Origin: Streptomyces sp. NRRL S-337
Lineage (GTDB): Bacteria > Actinomycetota > Actinomycetes > Streptomycetales > Streptomycetaceae
DNA length: 43,060 nt
Assembly (NCBI RefSeq): GCF_000720175.1
Contig: NZ_JOIX01000081.1
Span: 1-43,060, forward strand
Direction of reading: 5' to 3'
A model generated the notes under the pieces. That model did not search any database. It saw only the letters and a program-made list of their open reading frames with translations, and was not told the origin of the DNA. The translations under genes and the position numbers were made by a program. This document shows positions 24,274 to 32,339 of this stretch, piece by piece (position 1 is the first letter of the stretch; each line of letters opens with the position of its first letter).

Positions 24274-25476
24274 GTGCGCACCGTCCTCGTCACCGGCCCC
24301 GGCGGCGCGGGCCGCACCACGCTCGCCGCCGCGACCGCCCTGGCCGGCGCCCGCCAGGGCGCCCGGGCCCTGCTGCTCACCACCGAGCCCAGCGCCTGCG
24401 AAGCGGTGCTCGGCACCCCCCTCGGCGCCGAGCGGCCCACCCCGATAGCGCCCGGCCTGCACGCCCGGCGCATCGACCCCGGCGACCGCTTCCGCCAGGA
24501 ATTCCTCGCCTTCCAGGAGCGCGCCGGCGCCGCCCTCGACCTGCTGGGCGCCGCGCCCCTCGACGAGGACGAACTGACCGAACTCCCCGGCGCCGAGGAC
24601 TTCGCCCTGCTCCAGGCGCTGCGCACCGAACACGCCTCGGACGACTGGGACCTGGTCGTCGTCGACATGCCCTCGGCGGCCGAAACGATCCGGCTGCTGG
24701 CGCTCCCCGCCCAGGTCCGCCGCTACCTCCGCCGGCTGCTGCCACCCGAGCGCCAGGCCGCCCGCGCGCTGCGCCCGGTCCTCGCCCAGCTCGCCGGGGT
24801 CCCCATGCCGACCCAGAAGCTGTACGACGCCGCCGGCCGCTGGGAGACCGAACTCGCCGCCGTCCAGCAGGCCATCGACGACCCCGGCACCTCCGTCCGC
24901 CTGGTCACCGAGGCCGGCCCGGTCGCCGCCGCCAACCTGCGCACCATCCGCGCCGGCCTGGCCCTGCACGGCCGCCGCACCGACGGCGTGGTCGTCAACC
25001 GGCTGCTGCCCACCGGCTCCGTCGACCCCTTCCTCGCCGCGCTCTCCGGCAGCCAGCAGACCGCCCTCAAGGCACTGCGCGAGGAGTTCCCCGACGTCCC
25101 CGTCCACGAGGTGCCGCACCTGGGCCGCGACCCCCAGGGCGTCGCGGAGCTCGACGAGTTGATCGGCGGACCGGACGGCGGGATCGGCGTCCCCGGCCCC
25201 GCGGCGGCCGACCGCCGCGACCCCTGGACCGTCGAGGACCGGCTCGCCACCGACGGCATCCTGGTCTGGCGGGTACCGCTGCCCGGTGCCGAGCGCCGGG
25301 GCCTCGGCCTGGTGCGCCGCGGCGACGAGATCGTGGTGACGGTCGGCCGCTTCCGCCGGATCCGCACCCTGCCCTCCGCGCTGCGCCGCTGCTCCGTCTC
25401 CGGTGCCGGCCTCCGCGACGGCGCCCTGGAGATCCGCTTCACCCCGGATCCCGACCTGTGGCCCAAGAGCGACTGA
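24274..25476 (+). CDS. ArsA/GET3-like P-loop ATPase with degenerate Walker A
   Basis: A 400-residue protein of the ArsA/GET3 branch of deviant P-loop ATPases. The N-terminus reads VLVTGPGGAGRTTLAAA. The family loop GKGGVGKTT is replaced by G8-P-G-G-A-G-R14-T-T, losing both the deviant-signature lysine and the Walker A lysine. The switch region VVVDMPSAAETIRLLALP (Asp131) matches the family's D-x-P-T-x-x-T-L-R-L-L block. The C-terminal ~130 residues include a GILVWRVPLPGAERRGL domain that resembles the small ArsA-HSP20-like domain of bacterial homologues. There are no metal-binding cysteines, so arsenite transport is unlikely. GTG 24274 lies two bases after the SRPBCC stop. Confidence 0.8.
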   Translation: MRTVLVTGPGGAGRTTLAAATALAGARQGARALLLTTEPSACEAVLGTPLGAERPTPIAPGLHARRIDPGDRFRQEFLAFQERAGAALDLLGAAPLDEDELTELPGAEDFALLQALRTEHASDDWDLVVVDMPSAAETIRLLALPAQVRRYLRRLLPPERQAARALRPVLAQLAGVPMPTQKLYDAAGRWETELAAVQQAIDDPGTSVRLVTEAGPVAAANLRTIRAGLALHGRRTDGVVVNRLLPTGSVDPFLAALSGSQQTALKALREEFPDVPVHEVPHLGRDPQGVAELDELIGGPDGGIGVPGPAAADRRDPWTVEDRLATDGILVWRVPLPGAERRGLGLVRRGDEIVVTVGRFRRIRTLPSALRRCSVSGAGLRDGALEIRFTPDPDLWPKSD

Positions 25477-25585
25477 ACGCGGTACCACCGTTCGGGTAAC
25501 GTCGGGGGTGGGCCAGGAACCCGCCCCCGCGTGCACCCGTCCCGACCTGCCGTACGCCCCGCCGCAGCAGTCCACGGAGTTCATC

Positions 25586-26062
25586 ATGAGCGATGCCACC
25601 GAGCGCCCCGCCGACCGCGCGGCCGGGCCCGACGCCGACGCCTGGGAGGCCGCCTGCGCCGAGGACCTCGCCGCGGAGAAGGCCCGCCGCCGCTCCGAGT
25701 ACGGCCCCCAGCCGGGCAGCGCCGCCGAGGAACTGCGCAAGCTCGCCGAGGCGGTGACCGACAAGCTCGCCGGCATCCAGCTGCCCGGCGCGCTCGGCGG
25801 GATGGCCGCGCAGAGCGCCGTGAGCCAGCTGTTCAAGCAGGCCCGGGCCGCCGTCGAACCGGTCATCGAGCGCAACCCCGACGTCTTCGACCACCTCGCC
25901 GCGGCCGGCTCCGAGATCGTCGCCGCCTACCGCTCCGCCGTCGAGCGCAGCGAGCGCCGCTGGACCCGCGACGACGCCACCGAACGGCCCGGCACCGGCC
26001 GTGCCGACGACCCGCGGGACGACGACGGTCCCACCGGCACCGAGCGAATCGATCTCGACTGA
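25586..26062 (+). CDS. Small acidic protein upstream of glucokinase (SCO2127 positional counterpart)
   Basis: A 158-residue hydrophilic protein. Residues 1-45 are Ala/Glu-rich. A helical middle (AAEELRKLAEAVTDKLAGIQ, GGMAAQSAVSQLFKQAR, DVFDHLAAAGSEIVAAY) is followed by a disordered Arg/Asp-rich tail. I recognise no enzyme motif; it resembles a Streptomyces-specific DUF (possibly DUF5304). In S. coelicolor the gene immediately upstream of glkA (SCO2127) has been linked to the glucose effect, and this gene holds that position. ATG 25586 starts the conserved part; a longer frame from 25403 overlaps the preceding gene. It ends 56 bp before glkA. Confidence 0.72.
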   Translation: MSDATERPADRAAGPDADAWEAACAEDLAAEKARRRSEYGPQPGSAAEELRKLAEAVTDKLAGIQLPGALGGMAAQSAVSQLFKQARAAVEPVIERNPDVFDHLAAAGSEIVAAYRSAVERSERRWTRDDATERPGTGRADDPRDDDGPTGTERIDLD

Positions 26063-26118
26063 CCCGGGCTCCGGTACGGTGGGTCCCGGCGGGGTTCGAG
26101 CGAAAAACTGAGGGACAC

Positions 26119-27060
26119 ATGGGACTCACCATCGGCGTCGACATCGGCGGCACGAAGATCGCGGCCGGCGTGGTCGACGAAGAGGGTTCGATCCTTGAGA
26201 CGTGCAAGGTACCGACCCCCCAGGCCACCGATGCCCTGACCGAGGCCATCGCGGACGCGGTCCGCACGGTAGGTGCCGGCCACCACATCGAGGCGGTGGG
26301 CATCGGGGCCGCCGGCTACGTCGACGAGAAGCGCGCCACGGTCCTGTTCGCACCGAACATCGACTGGCGCCACGAACCACTCAAGGACAAGGTCGAACAG
26401 CGCGTCGGCCTCCCCGTCGTCGTCGAGAACGACGCCAACGCCGCCGCCTGGGGCGAGTACCGCTTCGGTGCCGGCCAGGGCCACAGCGACGTCATCTGCA
26501 TCACGCTCGGCACGGGCCTCGGCGGCGGCATCATCATCGGCAACAAGCTGCGCCGCGGCCGCTTCGGCGTCGCCGCGGAGTTCGGCCACATCCGGGTCGT
26601 GCCGGACGGCCTGCTGTGCGGCTGCGGCAGCCAGGGCTGCTGGGAGCAGTACGCCTCCGGCCGCGCCCTGCTGCGCTACGCCAGGCAGCGCGCCTTCGCC
26701 ACCCCCGAGAACGCCCAGATCCTGCTCTCGCTCGGCGACGGCACCTCCGAGGGCATCGAGGGCCGGCACGTCAGCGAGGCCGCCCGCCAGGGCGACCCGG
26801 TGGCCATCGACTCGTTCCGGGAGCTGGCCCGCTGGGCCGGTGCCGGTCTCGCCGACCTGGCCTCGCTGTTCGACCCGTCCGCCTTCATCGTCGGCGGCGG
26901 CGTCTCGGACGAGGGCGAACTGGTCCTCGAACCGATCCGGAAGTCCTTCCGCCGCTGGCTGGTCGGCAACCAGTACCGGCCGCACGCCCAGGTCCTCGCC
27001 GCCCAGCTCGGCGGCAAGGCCGGACTGGTGGGGGCGGCCGACCTGGCACGCCAGGGCTGA
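26119..27060 (+). CDS. glkA: Glucokinase (ROK family)
   Basis: A 313-residue cytoplasmic ATP-dependent glucose kinase. It shows the phosphate loop GVDIGGTKIAAGVV, catalytic Asp105 in VENDANAAAWGEYRFG, GTGLGGGIIIG, and the ROK zinc site His157 (FGHIRV) with CGCGSQGC (Cys167, 169, 174). Length and sequence match Streptomyces GlkA, which is both the main glucose kinase and central to carbon catabolite repression. AGGGA lies upstream of ATG 26119; a TACGGT about 30 bp earlier may be a -10. The EEP-fold gene follows after five bases. Confidence 0.96.
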   Translation: MGLTIGVDIGGTKIAAGVVDEEGSILETCKVPTPQATDALTEAIADAVRTVGAGHHIEAVGIGAAGYVDEKRATVLFAPNIDWRHEPLKDKVEQRVGLPVVVENDANAAAWGEYRFGAGQGHSDVICITLGTGLGGGIIIGNKLRRGRFGVAAEFGHIRVVPDGLLCGCGSQGCWEQYASGRALLRYARQRAFATPENAQILLSLGDGTSEGIEGRHVSEAARQGDPVAIDSFRELARWAGAGLADLASLFDPSAFIVGGGVSDEGELVLEPIRKSFRRWLVGNQYRPHAQVLAAQLGGKAGLVGAADLARQG

Positions 27061-27065
27061 CCGCG

Positions 27066-27824
27066 GTGGTGGCCGAGCACCCCGGACTCCGGGCGTCCGG
27101 CACCGAGGAGGACGCCGTACGGGTCCGCGTGCTCAGCTACAACATCCGCTCGATGCGCGACGACCGGGCGGCGCTGGCCAGGGTCATCCGGGCCTGCGCC
27201 CCCGATCTCGTGCTGATCCAGGAGGCGCCGCGGTTCTTCCGCTGGCGCAAGGCCGCCGAGCGGCTGGCCCGCTCGGCCGGCCTGGTGTACGTCACCGGCG
27301 GCGGCACGACCGCGGGCCCGATGATCCTCGCCACGCTCCGCGCCCATGTCGAGCGCACCGAGGACGTCCTGCTGCCCCGTACCCCCGGCCTGCACCAGCG
27401 CGGTCTCGCCACCGCCGTGGTCCGGATCGGCGGGGCCCGGCTCGGCGTCGTCAGCGCTCACCTCAGCCTCGCCGACCGGGAGCGGTACGAGCAGGCCGGG
27501 CTGCTGCTGGAGCGGCTGGCCGCCCTCGGGACGCGGCACGCGGTCGTCGGCGCGGATCTCAACGACCGGCCGGAGGGCCGCAGCTTCCGGCGGCTGGCGG
27601 ACCGGCTCACGGATGCCTGGGCGGCCGAGCCGTGGGGCGGGGAGTTCACCTCCACGCCCCACGAGCCGGTGCAGCGCATCGACGCCGTCCTCACCACGGA
27701 CGGCGTCGAGGTGCTGGGCTGCGGGGTGCCGCACGGGCTCCCCGGCGTACGCGAGGCGGACCTGCTGGCCGCCTCGGATCACCTGCCGGTGCTGGCCGCC
27801 CTGCGGGTGCCGGCCGGGGACTGA
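27066..27824 (+). CDS. Endonuclease/exonuclease/phosphatase (EEP) family protein
   Basis: A 252-residue protein with the EEP fold: VLSYNIRSM, LVLIQEAPR (metal-binding Glu), SAHLSL, VVGADLNDRPEG (catalytic Asp-Asn), QRIDAVL and the final ASDHLPVLA (Asp-His). It may be a DNase, phosphatase or sphingomyelinase-like enzyme; no signal peptide is seen. It starts at GTG 27066 or 27069, five to eight bases after the glkA stop, so it is in the glkA transcript. A later GTG at the first strand is possible but would remove part of the fold. It is convergent with the membrane protein gene, with one base between. Confidence 0.85.
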   Translation: MVAEHPGLRASGTEEDAVRVRVLSYNIRSMRDDRAALARVIRACAPDLVLIQEAPRFFRWRKAAERLARSAGLVYVTGGGTTAGPMILATLRAHVERTEDVLLPRTPGLHQRGLATAVVRIGGARLGVVSAHLSLADRERYEQAGLLLERLAALGTRHAVVGADLNDRPEGRSFRRLADRLTDAWAAEPWGGEFTSTPHEPVQRIDAVLTTDGVEVLGCGVPHGLPGVREADLLAASDHLPVLAALRVPAGD

Positions 27825-27825
27825 C

Positions 27826-28368
27826 TCACACCACCGCGCCGCCGCCCGGCAGCTGGTCGTCGTCCTCGTCGTCGTGCTTCATCCGGGCCACGAGCGTGGC
27901 GAAGCCGCCGAGGAAGCCGCCGATGCCCAGGACCGTGCTCCACCACGTCACCGGCTGCTGGAAGATCACCATCGCGATCAGCAGCAGCGGGCCGCCGAGC
28001 ACCGCGATCCAGGCGAACTTGCTGGTGACGTCGGCCTTCGGCAGCGGCGGCGGCTCGGGTGGGGTGAAGTGGCCCTCGTCGGTCTCGTCGAAGTCGTCGT
28101 CGGACGGTTCGGCGGCGTTCCAGTCCCGCGGGCCGACGCCCGGTGCGTAGACCACGAAGCTGCCCGGGCGGTCGGTGCCGGCCTTCCCCGGGTCGCCGGG
28201 CCCGCCCTTGCGGTCCTTCGTCCCGCCGTCCTCGTCGGGCCGCTTGGCGGGCGCGTCGTCGTCGGCGGCGGGGAAGGACGGCTGCTTGCCGTAGCCCGCG
28301 ACGATCTCCGCCCAGGCGGCTTCCTCGTCCAGCGGGTCCCGGGGGTCGCGGGGGCTACGCTCCGCCAC
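27826..28368 (-). CDS. Membrane protein with long disordered acidic N-terminus
   Basis: A 180-residue protein of no family I can name. Residues 1-110 are Asp/Pro/Gly-rich and predicted disordered, with FVVYAPGVGPRDW as the only hydrophobic island. Two transmembrane helices follow (about 118-137 and 142-162), then a short acidic tail. It overlaps the end of the hydrolase gene by 14 bp and starts at GTG 28368, so it is translated after the hydrolase. It may be a partner or anchor of that enzyme; this is inference from coupling only. Confidence 0.75.
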   Translation of the reverse strand: MAERSPRDPRDPLDEEAAWAEIVAGYGKQPSFPAADDDAPAKRPDEDGGTKDRKGGPGDPGKAGTDRPGSFVVYAPGVGPRDWNAAEPSDDDFDETDEGHFTPPEPPPLPKADVTSKFAWIAVLGGPLLLIAMVIFQQPVTWWSTVLGIGGFLGGFATLVARMKHDDEDDDQLPGGGAVV

Positions 28369-29161
28369 TGGCCGCCGTCCCCTTCCGGGCCGTGTCCACG
28401 GTGTCCGCGCCCGCCTGCGGGGCGAGCCGGGAGACGAAGGCGAAGGTGTCCTCGAAGATCTTCTCCGCGTCGTGGTCGAGCGGGGCGACGTGGTAGCTGC
28501 GCTCCAGCAGGGTCTGCCGGACGTCCGTCGAGGAGACCCGGGCGAGGATCCGCTCGGAGTCCACCGGCGGGACGATGTGGTCCTGCGGGCTGGTCATCAC
28601 CAGCAACGGCTGGGTGACGGAGGGGAGTTCGGAGTCCACCAGCTGGAAGAACCGGCGCAGCGAGTACGCGGCGTGCAGCGGCACCCGGGCGTAGGCCAGC
28701 TCCTCGGCGCCGGGCTTGGCGATGTCGTTGGACACGCCCTTGGTCGTGCGGACCAGATGGCGCAGCACCGGAAGCAGCGGCGCCGCGGCATCATGGACCT
28801 TGTTGGCCGGGTTGACCACGACCACCCCGCTGACCGCGGCGCCGTGTTTGGCGGCCAGCCGGAGCGCCAGCGCGCCGCCCATCGACAGGCCGCAGACGAA
28901 GACCTTCGAGCAGCGCTCGGTCAGCGCCCGCAGTTCGCGGTCGACCTCGGCGTACCAGTCCTGCCAGGTCGTGATCTGCAGGTCCTGCCAGCGGGTGCCG
29001 TGACCGGGCAGCAGCGGAAGGGAGACGGTCAGCCCCCGGTCGGCCAGATATTCGGCCCAGGGGCGCAGGGACTGGGGGGAGCCGGTGAAGCCGTGGCACA
29101 CAAGGACGCCGACCTCTCCGCCGTCGCGGCGGAACGGCTCGGCTCCGGGAAGGAGCGGCAC
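28355..29161 (-). CDS. Alpha/beta hydrolase, monoacylglycerol lipase/carboxylesterase type
   Basis: A 268-residue serine hydrolase. VLVCHGFTGSPQSLRPWAEY holds the oxyanion HGF turn, LPGHGTRWQDL is typical of carboxylesterase Est30/MGL relatives, GLSMGGALAL carries the nucleophile, MTSPQDHIVP the acid and SYHVAPLDHD the His. The preferred ester is unknown, but relatives cleave monoacylglycerols. GTG 29161 has GGAG upstream. It is divergent from the acyltransferase gene, and with the acyl-CoA ligase completes a loose lipid theme. Confidence 0.9.
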   Translation of the reverse strand: MPLLPGAEPFRRDGGEVGVLVCHGFTGSPQSLRPWAEYLADRGLTVSLPLLPGHGTRWQDLQITTWQDWYAEVDRELRALTERCSKVFVCGLSMGGALALRLAAKHGAAVSGVVVVNPANKVHDAAAPLLPVLRHLVRTTKGVSNDIAKPGAEELAYARVPLHAAYSLRRFFQLVDSELPSVTQPLLVMTSPQDHIVPPVDSERILARVSSTDVRQTLLERSYHVAPLDHDAEKIFEDTFAFVSRLAPQAGADTVDTARKGTAASGGA

Positions 29162-29354
29162 CGGGGGACTCCGTTCGATGAAGGGACCTGGCGAGTTACC
29201 TCAGGGTACGCAAAGTGACGGCGGGCGGATAGGTCCGACGGCGCGCGGCCCGGCCGGACCGCCGGTACTCCCCGGAGGCCTTGGAGGCCCGGTCGGGGCG
29301 AGCGTGCCACCCGGGCAGGTTAAGGTCTTTGCGTCACACACAGGAGGCAGTCGG

Positions 29355-30104
29355 TTGATCTACGGCGCAATGAAGTTTTCCATCGGGGGACCGCTGAAGC
29401 TTGCCTTCAGGCCGTGGGTGGAAGGCATCGAGAACGTTCCCGCCGAGGGTCCGGCGATCCTCGCGAGCAACCACCTGTCCTTCTCGGACTCGTTCTTCCT
29501 GCCCGCGGTGCTCGACCGCAAGGTCACCTTCATCGCGAAGTCGGAGTACTTCACCTCCCCGGGCGTCAAGGGCAAGCTGACCGCCGCGTTCTTCAAGGGC
29601 GTGGGCCAGCTGCCGGTGGACCGCTCGGGCGCCCGCGGCGCGGGCGAGGCGGCGATCAAGAGCGGCATAGAGGTCCTCAGGCGCGGTGAGCTGTTCGGCA
29701 TCTACCCGGAGGGCACCCGCTCCCCGGACGGCCGGCTCTACCGCGGCAAGCCGGGCGGCCTGGCCCGGGTGGCGCTGGCCACCGGCGCGCCGGTCATCCC
29801 CGTGGCGATGATCGACACCGAGAAGGTGCAGCCTCCGGGCAAGGTCGTGCCGAAGATGATCCGGCCGGGGATCCGCATCGGCAAGCCGCTGGACTTCACC
29901 CGTTACCAGGGCATGGAGGGCGACCGCTTCATCCTGCGGTCGGTCACCGACCAGGTGATGTACGAGATCATGAAGCTCTCCGGCCAGGAGTACGTGGACA
30001 TCTACGCGACCGCCGCCAAGCGGCAGATCGCGGACGCGGCGAAGGCCGCGGAGGCGAAGAAGAAGGCCGAGGCGGAGCAGGCCAAGAAGGCCGCCGCCGA
30101 ATAG
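29355..30104 (+). CDS. 1-acyl-sn-glycerol-3-phosphate acyltransferase (PlsC family)
   Basis: A 249-residue membrane-associated acyltransferase making phosphatidic acid. The catalytic HX4D is His40-L-S-F-S-Asp45 in NHLSFSDS, and the substrate-binding EGTRSPDG is near residue 118. VIPVAMIDTEKVQPPGK is also typical. The C-terminus is a charged Ala/Lys/Glu helix. The start is TTG 29355: GGAGG lies seven bases before it, whereas ATG 29370 is too far from that site. TAAGGT at 29321-29326 is a possible -10. MacS follows 65 bp later in the same direction. Confidence 0.92.
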   Translation: MIYGAMKFSIGGPLKLAFRPWVEGIENVPAEGPAILASNHLSFSDSFFLPAVLDRKVTFIAKSEYFTSPGVKGKLTAAFFKGVGQLPVDRSGARGAGEAAIKSGIEVLRRGELFGIYPEGTRSPDGRLYRGKPGGLARVALATGAPVIPVAMIDTEKVQPPGKVVPKMIRPGIRIGKPLDFTRYQGMEGDRFILRSVTDQVMYEIMKLSGQEYVDIYATAAKRQIADAAKAAEAKKKAEAEQAKKAAAE

Positions 30105-30169
30105 GCCGACAAGGACGGGCAGGGCCGAGGCCGGGCGCGGGTGCGTCCGGTGAGGGGTGGGGGCCGGCA

Positions 30170-31459
30170 ATGACGGATGCGGACATACGGACGGTGACCG
30201 GCGGCATGGCCGCCGCCCGGCGCCACGGCAAGCGCCCTCCGAAGGTGCTGCGGATGTCCGTCGAGCTGCCGCTGTGGCGTGCGCTCACCGGCTACCGGAT
30301 CCTCACCCTCCTCTACGTCCTGGTCCTGGCCGCGATGTCGTACCGCAAGTACGCGCACCCGCTGGTGGCCGCCGCCTACATGGGCGCGCTCACCCTGTGG
30401 ATGGCGCTGACCTGGCGGCGGACGACCTCGCCGGAGCGCTGTACCCGCCGCTTCCTCATCACCGATCTGAGCTTCGCGGTGGGCGGCATCCTGCTCACGA
30501 CGGTGGTCGACAGCCACGCGCGCATCATGGGCGGCGCGCCCACGCTGCCCTCCATCTGGGCGGCCGGCGCCGTCCTCGGCTTCGCGATCAAGGGTGGCTG
30601 GCGCTGGGCCGCGGTGGCCTCCAGCGCCGTGGCGGCCGCCAACCTCGTCGAACGCGAGGTGCTGGCCCGGGACACCATCCACAACGTGATCCTGGTGTGG
30701 GTGGCCAGCGTCGGCCTCGGTTACGTCGTCGAGGTCGCCCGGGCCAGTGAGCGCACCCTCGCCCGGGCCCTGCAGGTCGAGGCCGCCACCCGCGAACGGG
30801 AGCGGCTGGCCCGCGACATCCACGACAGCGTGCTGCAGGTCCTGGCGATGGTGCAGCGGCGCGGGGCGGCGATCGGCGGTGAGGCGGCGGAGCTGGGCCG
30901 GATGGCGGGCGAGCAGGAGGTCGCGCTGCGCACCCTGGTCTCCGGCGGCCCGGTGTCGCGGCCGCCCGCCCCGGTCCTGGCGCCGACGCCGGCCGCGGTG
31001 CCCGTGCCGCCCCCGCCGCCGGCCGCCGACGGGCCCTGTGACGTCCGGGCGCTGCTCGCGCCGTACGCGGGTGCCGGGGTGACCTTCTCCGAGCCGGGCG
31101 CCCCGGTCGAGCTGCCGGCCGCCGCGGCGGCGGAGCTCGCGGCCGCTGTCAGTGCCGCGTTGGACAATGTACGGGTCCATGCGGGGGCCGGCGCCCGGGC
31201 GTGGATCCTGGTGGAGGACGAACCGCACGCGGTGATCGTGACGGTCCGCGACGACGGCCCCGGCATCCCCGAGGGCCGCCTCGCGGACGCCGAGCGCGAG
31301 GGCCGCCTGGGGGTGGCCCTGTCGATCCGCGGCCGGCTGCGGGACCTCGGCGGCACCGCGGAATGGGTCTCGGTCCCCGGCCAGGGCACGGAAGTGGAGT
31401 TGACGGTCCCCAAGGGCACGGCGCCCGAGGGCGGAAGGCGGGGGAAGACCCGGGCATGA
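30170..31459 (+). CDS. macS: Sensor histidine kinase MacS
   Basis: A 429-residue NarL-class sensor kinase. Four or five membrane helices (about residues 42-170) are followed by a HisKA_3 domain with His218 in LARDIHDSVLQVL, a Pro/Ala linker (about 265-290), and an ATPase domain with LDNVRVHAG (N box) and VRDDGPGIPEG (G box). Gene order next to pfkA and plsC is that of S. coelicolor SCO2121/SCO2120, named MacS/MacR and reported to control morphogenetic membrane protein genes. The stop overlaps the macR start by 4 bp. The signal is unknown. Confidence 0.88.
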   Translation: MTDADIRTVTGGMAAARRHGKRPPKVLRMSVELPLWRALTGYRILTLLYVLVLAAMSYRKYAHPLVAAAYMGALTLWMALTWRRTTSPERCTRRFLITDLSFAVGGILLTTVVDSHARIMGGAPTLPSIWAAGAVLGFAIKGGWRWAAVASSAVAAANLVEREVLARDTIHNVILVWVASVGLGYVVEVARASERTLARALQVEAATRERERLARDIHDSVLQVLAMVQRRGAAIGGEAAELGRMAGEQEVALRTLVSGGPVSRPPAPVLAPTPAAVPVPPPPPAADGPCDVRALLAPYAGAGVTFSEPGAPVELPAAAAAELAAAVSAALDNVRVHAGAGARAWILVEDEPHAVIVTVRDDGPGIPEGRLADAEREGRLGVALSIRGRLRDLGGTAEWVSVPGQGTEVELTVPKGTAPEGGRRGKTRA

Positions 31460-32127
31460 CGGAGCAGACGGGCCTGAAGGTGATGGTGGTCGACGACCAC
31501 CCGATGTGGCGCGACGCGGTCGCGCGGGACCTGGCCGAGGCCGGGTTCGAGGTGGTGGCGACGGCCGGTGACGGCCTCCAGGCGGTCCGCCGGGCGCAGG
31601 CCGCCTCGCCGGACGTGCTGGTGCTGGACCTCAATCTGCCGGGCCTGCCCGGCGTACGGGTCTGCCAGGAGCTGGTCGGCGCCAATCCGGCGCTGCGGGT
31701 GCTGGTGCTGTCGGCGAGCGGGGAGCACGCCGATGTGCTGGAGGCGGTCAAGTCCGGTGCGACCGGCTATCTGCTGAAGTCGGCGAGCACCGAGGAGCTG
31801 CTGGACGCGGTGCGGCGCACGGCCGCCGGGGACGCGGTGTTCACCCCCGGCCTCGCGGGCCTGGTGCTCGGCGAGTACCGCAGGCTGGCCACCGAGCCGG
31901 CCCCGGCGACCCCCGACGAGCCGGGCGCCCCGCGGCTGACGGAGCGGGAGACCGAGGTGCTGCGCCTGGTCGCCAAGGGCCTCTCGTACAAGCAGATCGC
32001 CGAGCGGCTGGTCATCTCGCACCGCACGGTGCAGAACCACGTCCAGAACACCCTCGGCAAGCTGCAGTTGCACAATCGCGTCGAGCTGGTGCGGTACGCG
32101 ATAGAGCGCGGCCTGGACGAGGACTGA
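31456..32127 (+). CDS. macR: LuxR/NarL-type response regulator MacR
   Basis: A 223-residue regulator. The receiver has Asp13/Asp14 (VVDDHP), phospho-acceptor Asp58 (VLDLNLPG) and the conserved Lys in GYLLKSAS. A short linker leads to a LuxR-type helix-turn-helix (LTERETEVLRLVAKGLSYKQI, split here at residues 156-176, then HRTVQNHVQNTL). ATG 31456 overlaps the macS stop (ATGA). In S. coelicolor MacR binds TGAGTAC-N2-GTACTCA; I found no full match in this window, including upstream of macS. Confidence 0.88.
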   Translation: MTEQTGLKVMVVDDHPMWRDAVARDLAEAGFEVVATAGDGLQAVRRAQAASPDVLVLDLNLPGLPGVRVCQELVGANPALRVLVLSASGEHADVLEAVKSGATGYLLKSASTEELLDAVRRTAAGDAVFTPGLAGLVLGEYRRLATEPAPATPDEPGAPRLTERETEVLRLVAKGLSYKQIAERLVISHRTVQNHVQNTLGKLQLHNRVELVRYAIERGLDED

Positions 32128-32339
32128 GCCGCGCCCGGGCCGGCTTCCCGGAGAGGGAGACGGCGGCCGGGCATGATCGATCCGCTCGTACGGGTGAAGA
32201 CGGGGCGTCAACTCCCCCAAAAATCACCGGAACCGCCGCTTCCGGCATCCCGGAGTGACCCAGATCACCATTAGCGTGACCGGCGTCAGCTCAACCACGG
32301 CCGTGCGCGGCCACTGACGGGATGTAGGTGATTGCAGCG

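Noticed and set aside
24274..25476. Arsenite-pump ATPase function for the ArsA-like protein
   Set aside because: No metal-binding cysteines, no arsB or arsR nearby and a degenerate P-loop.
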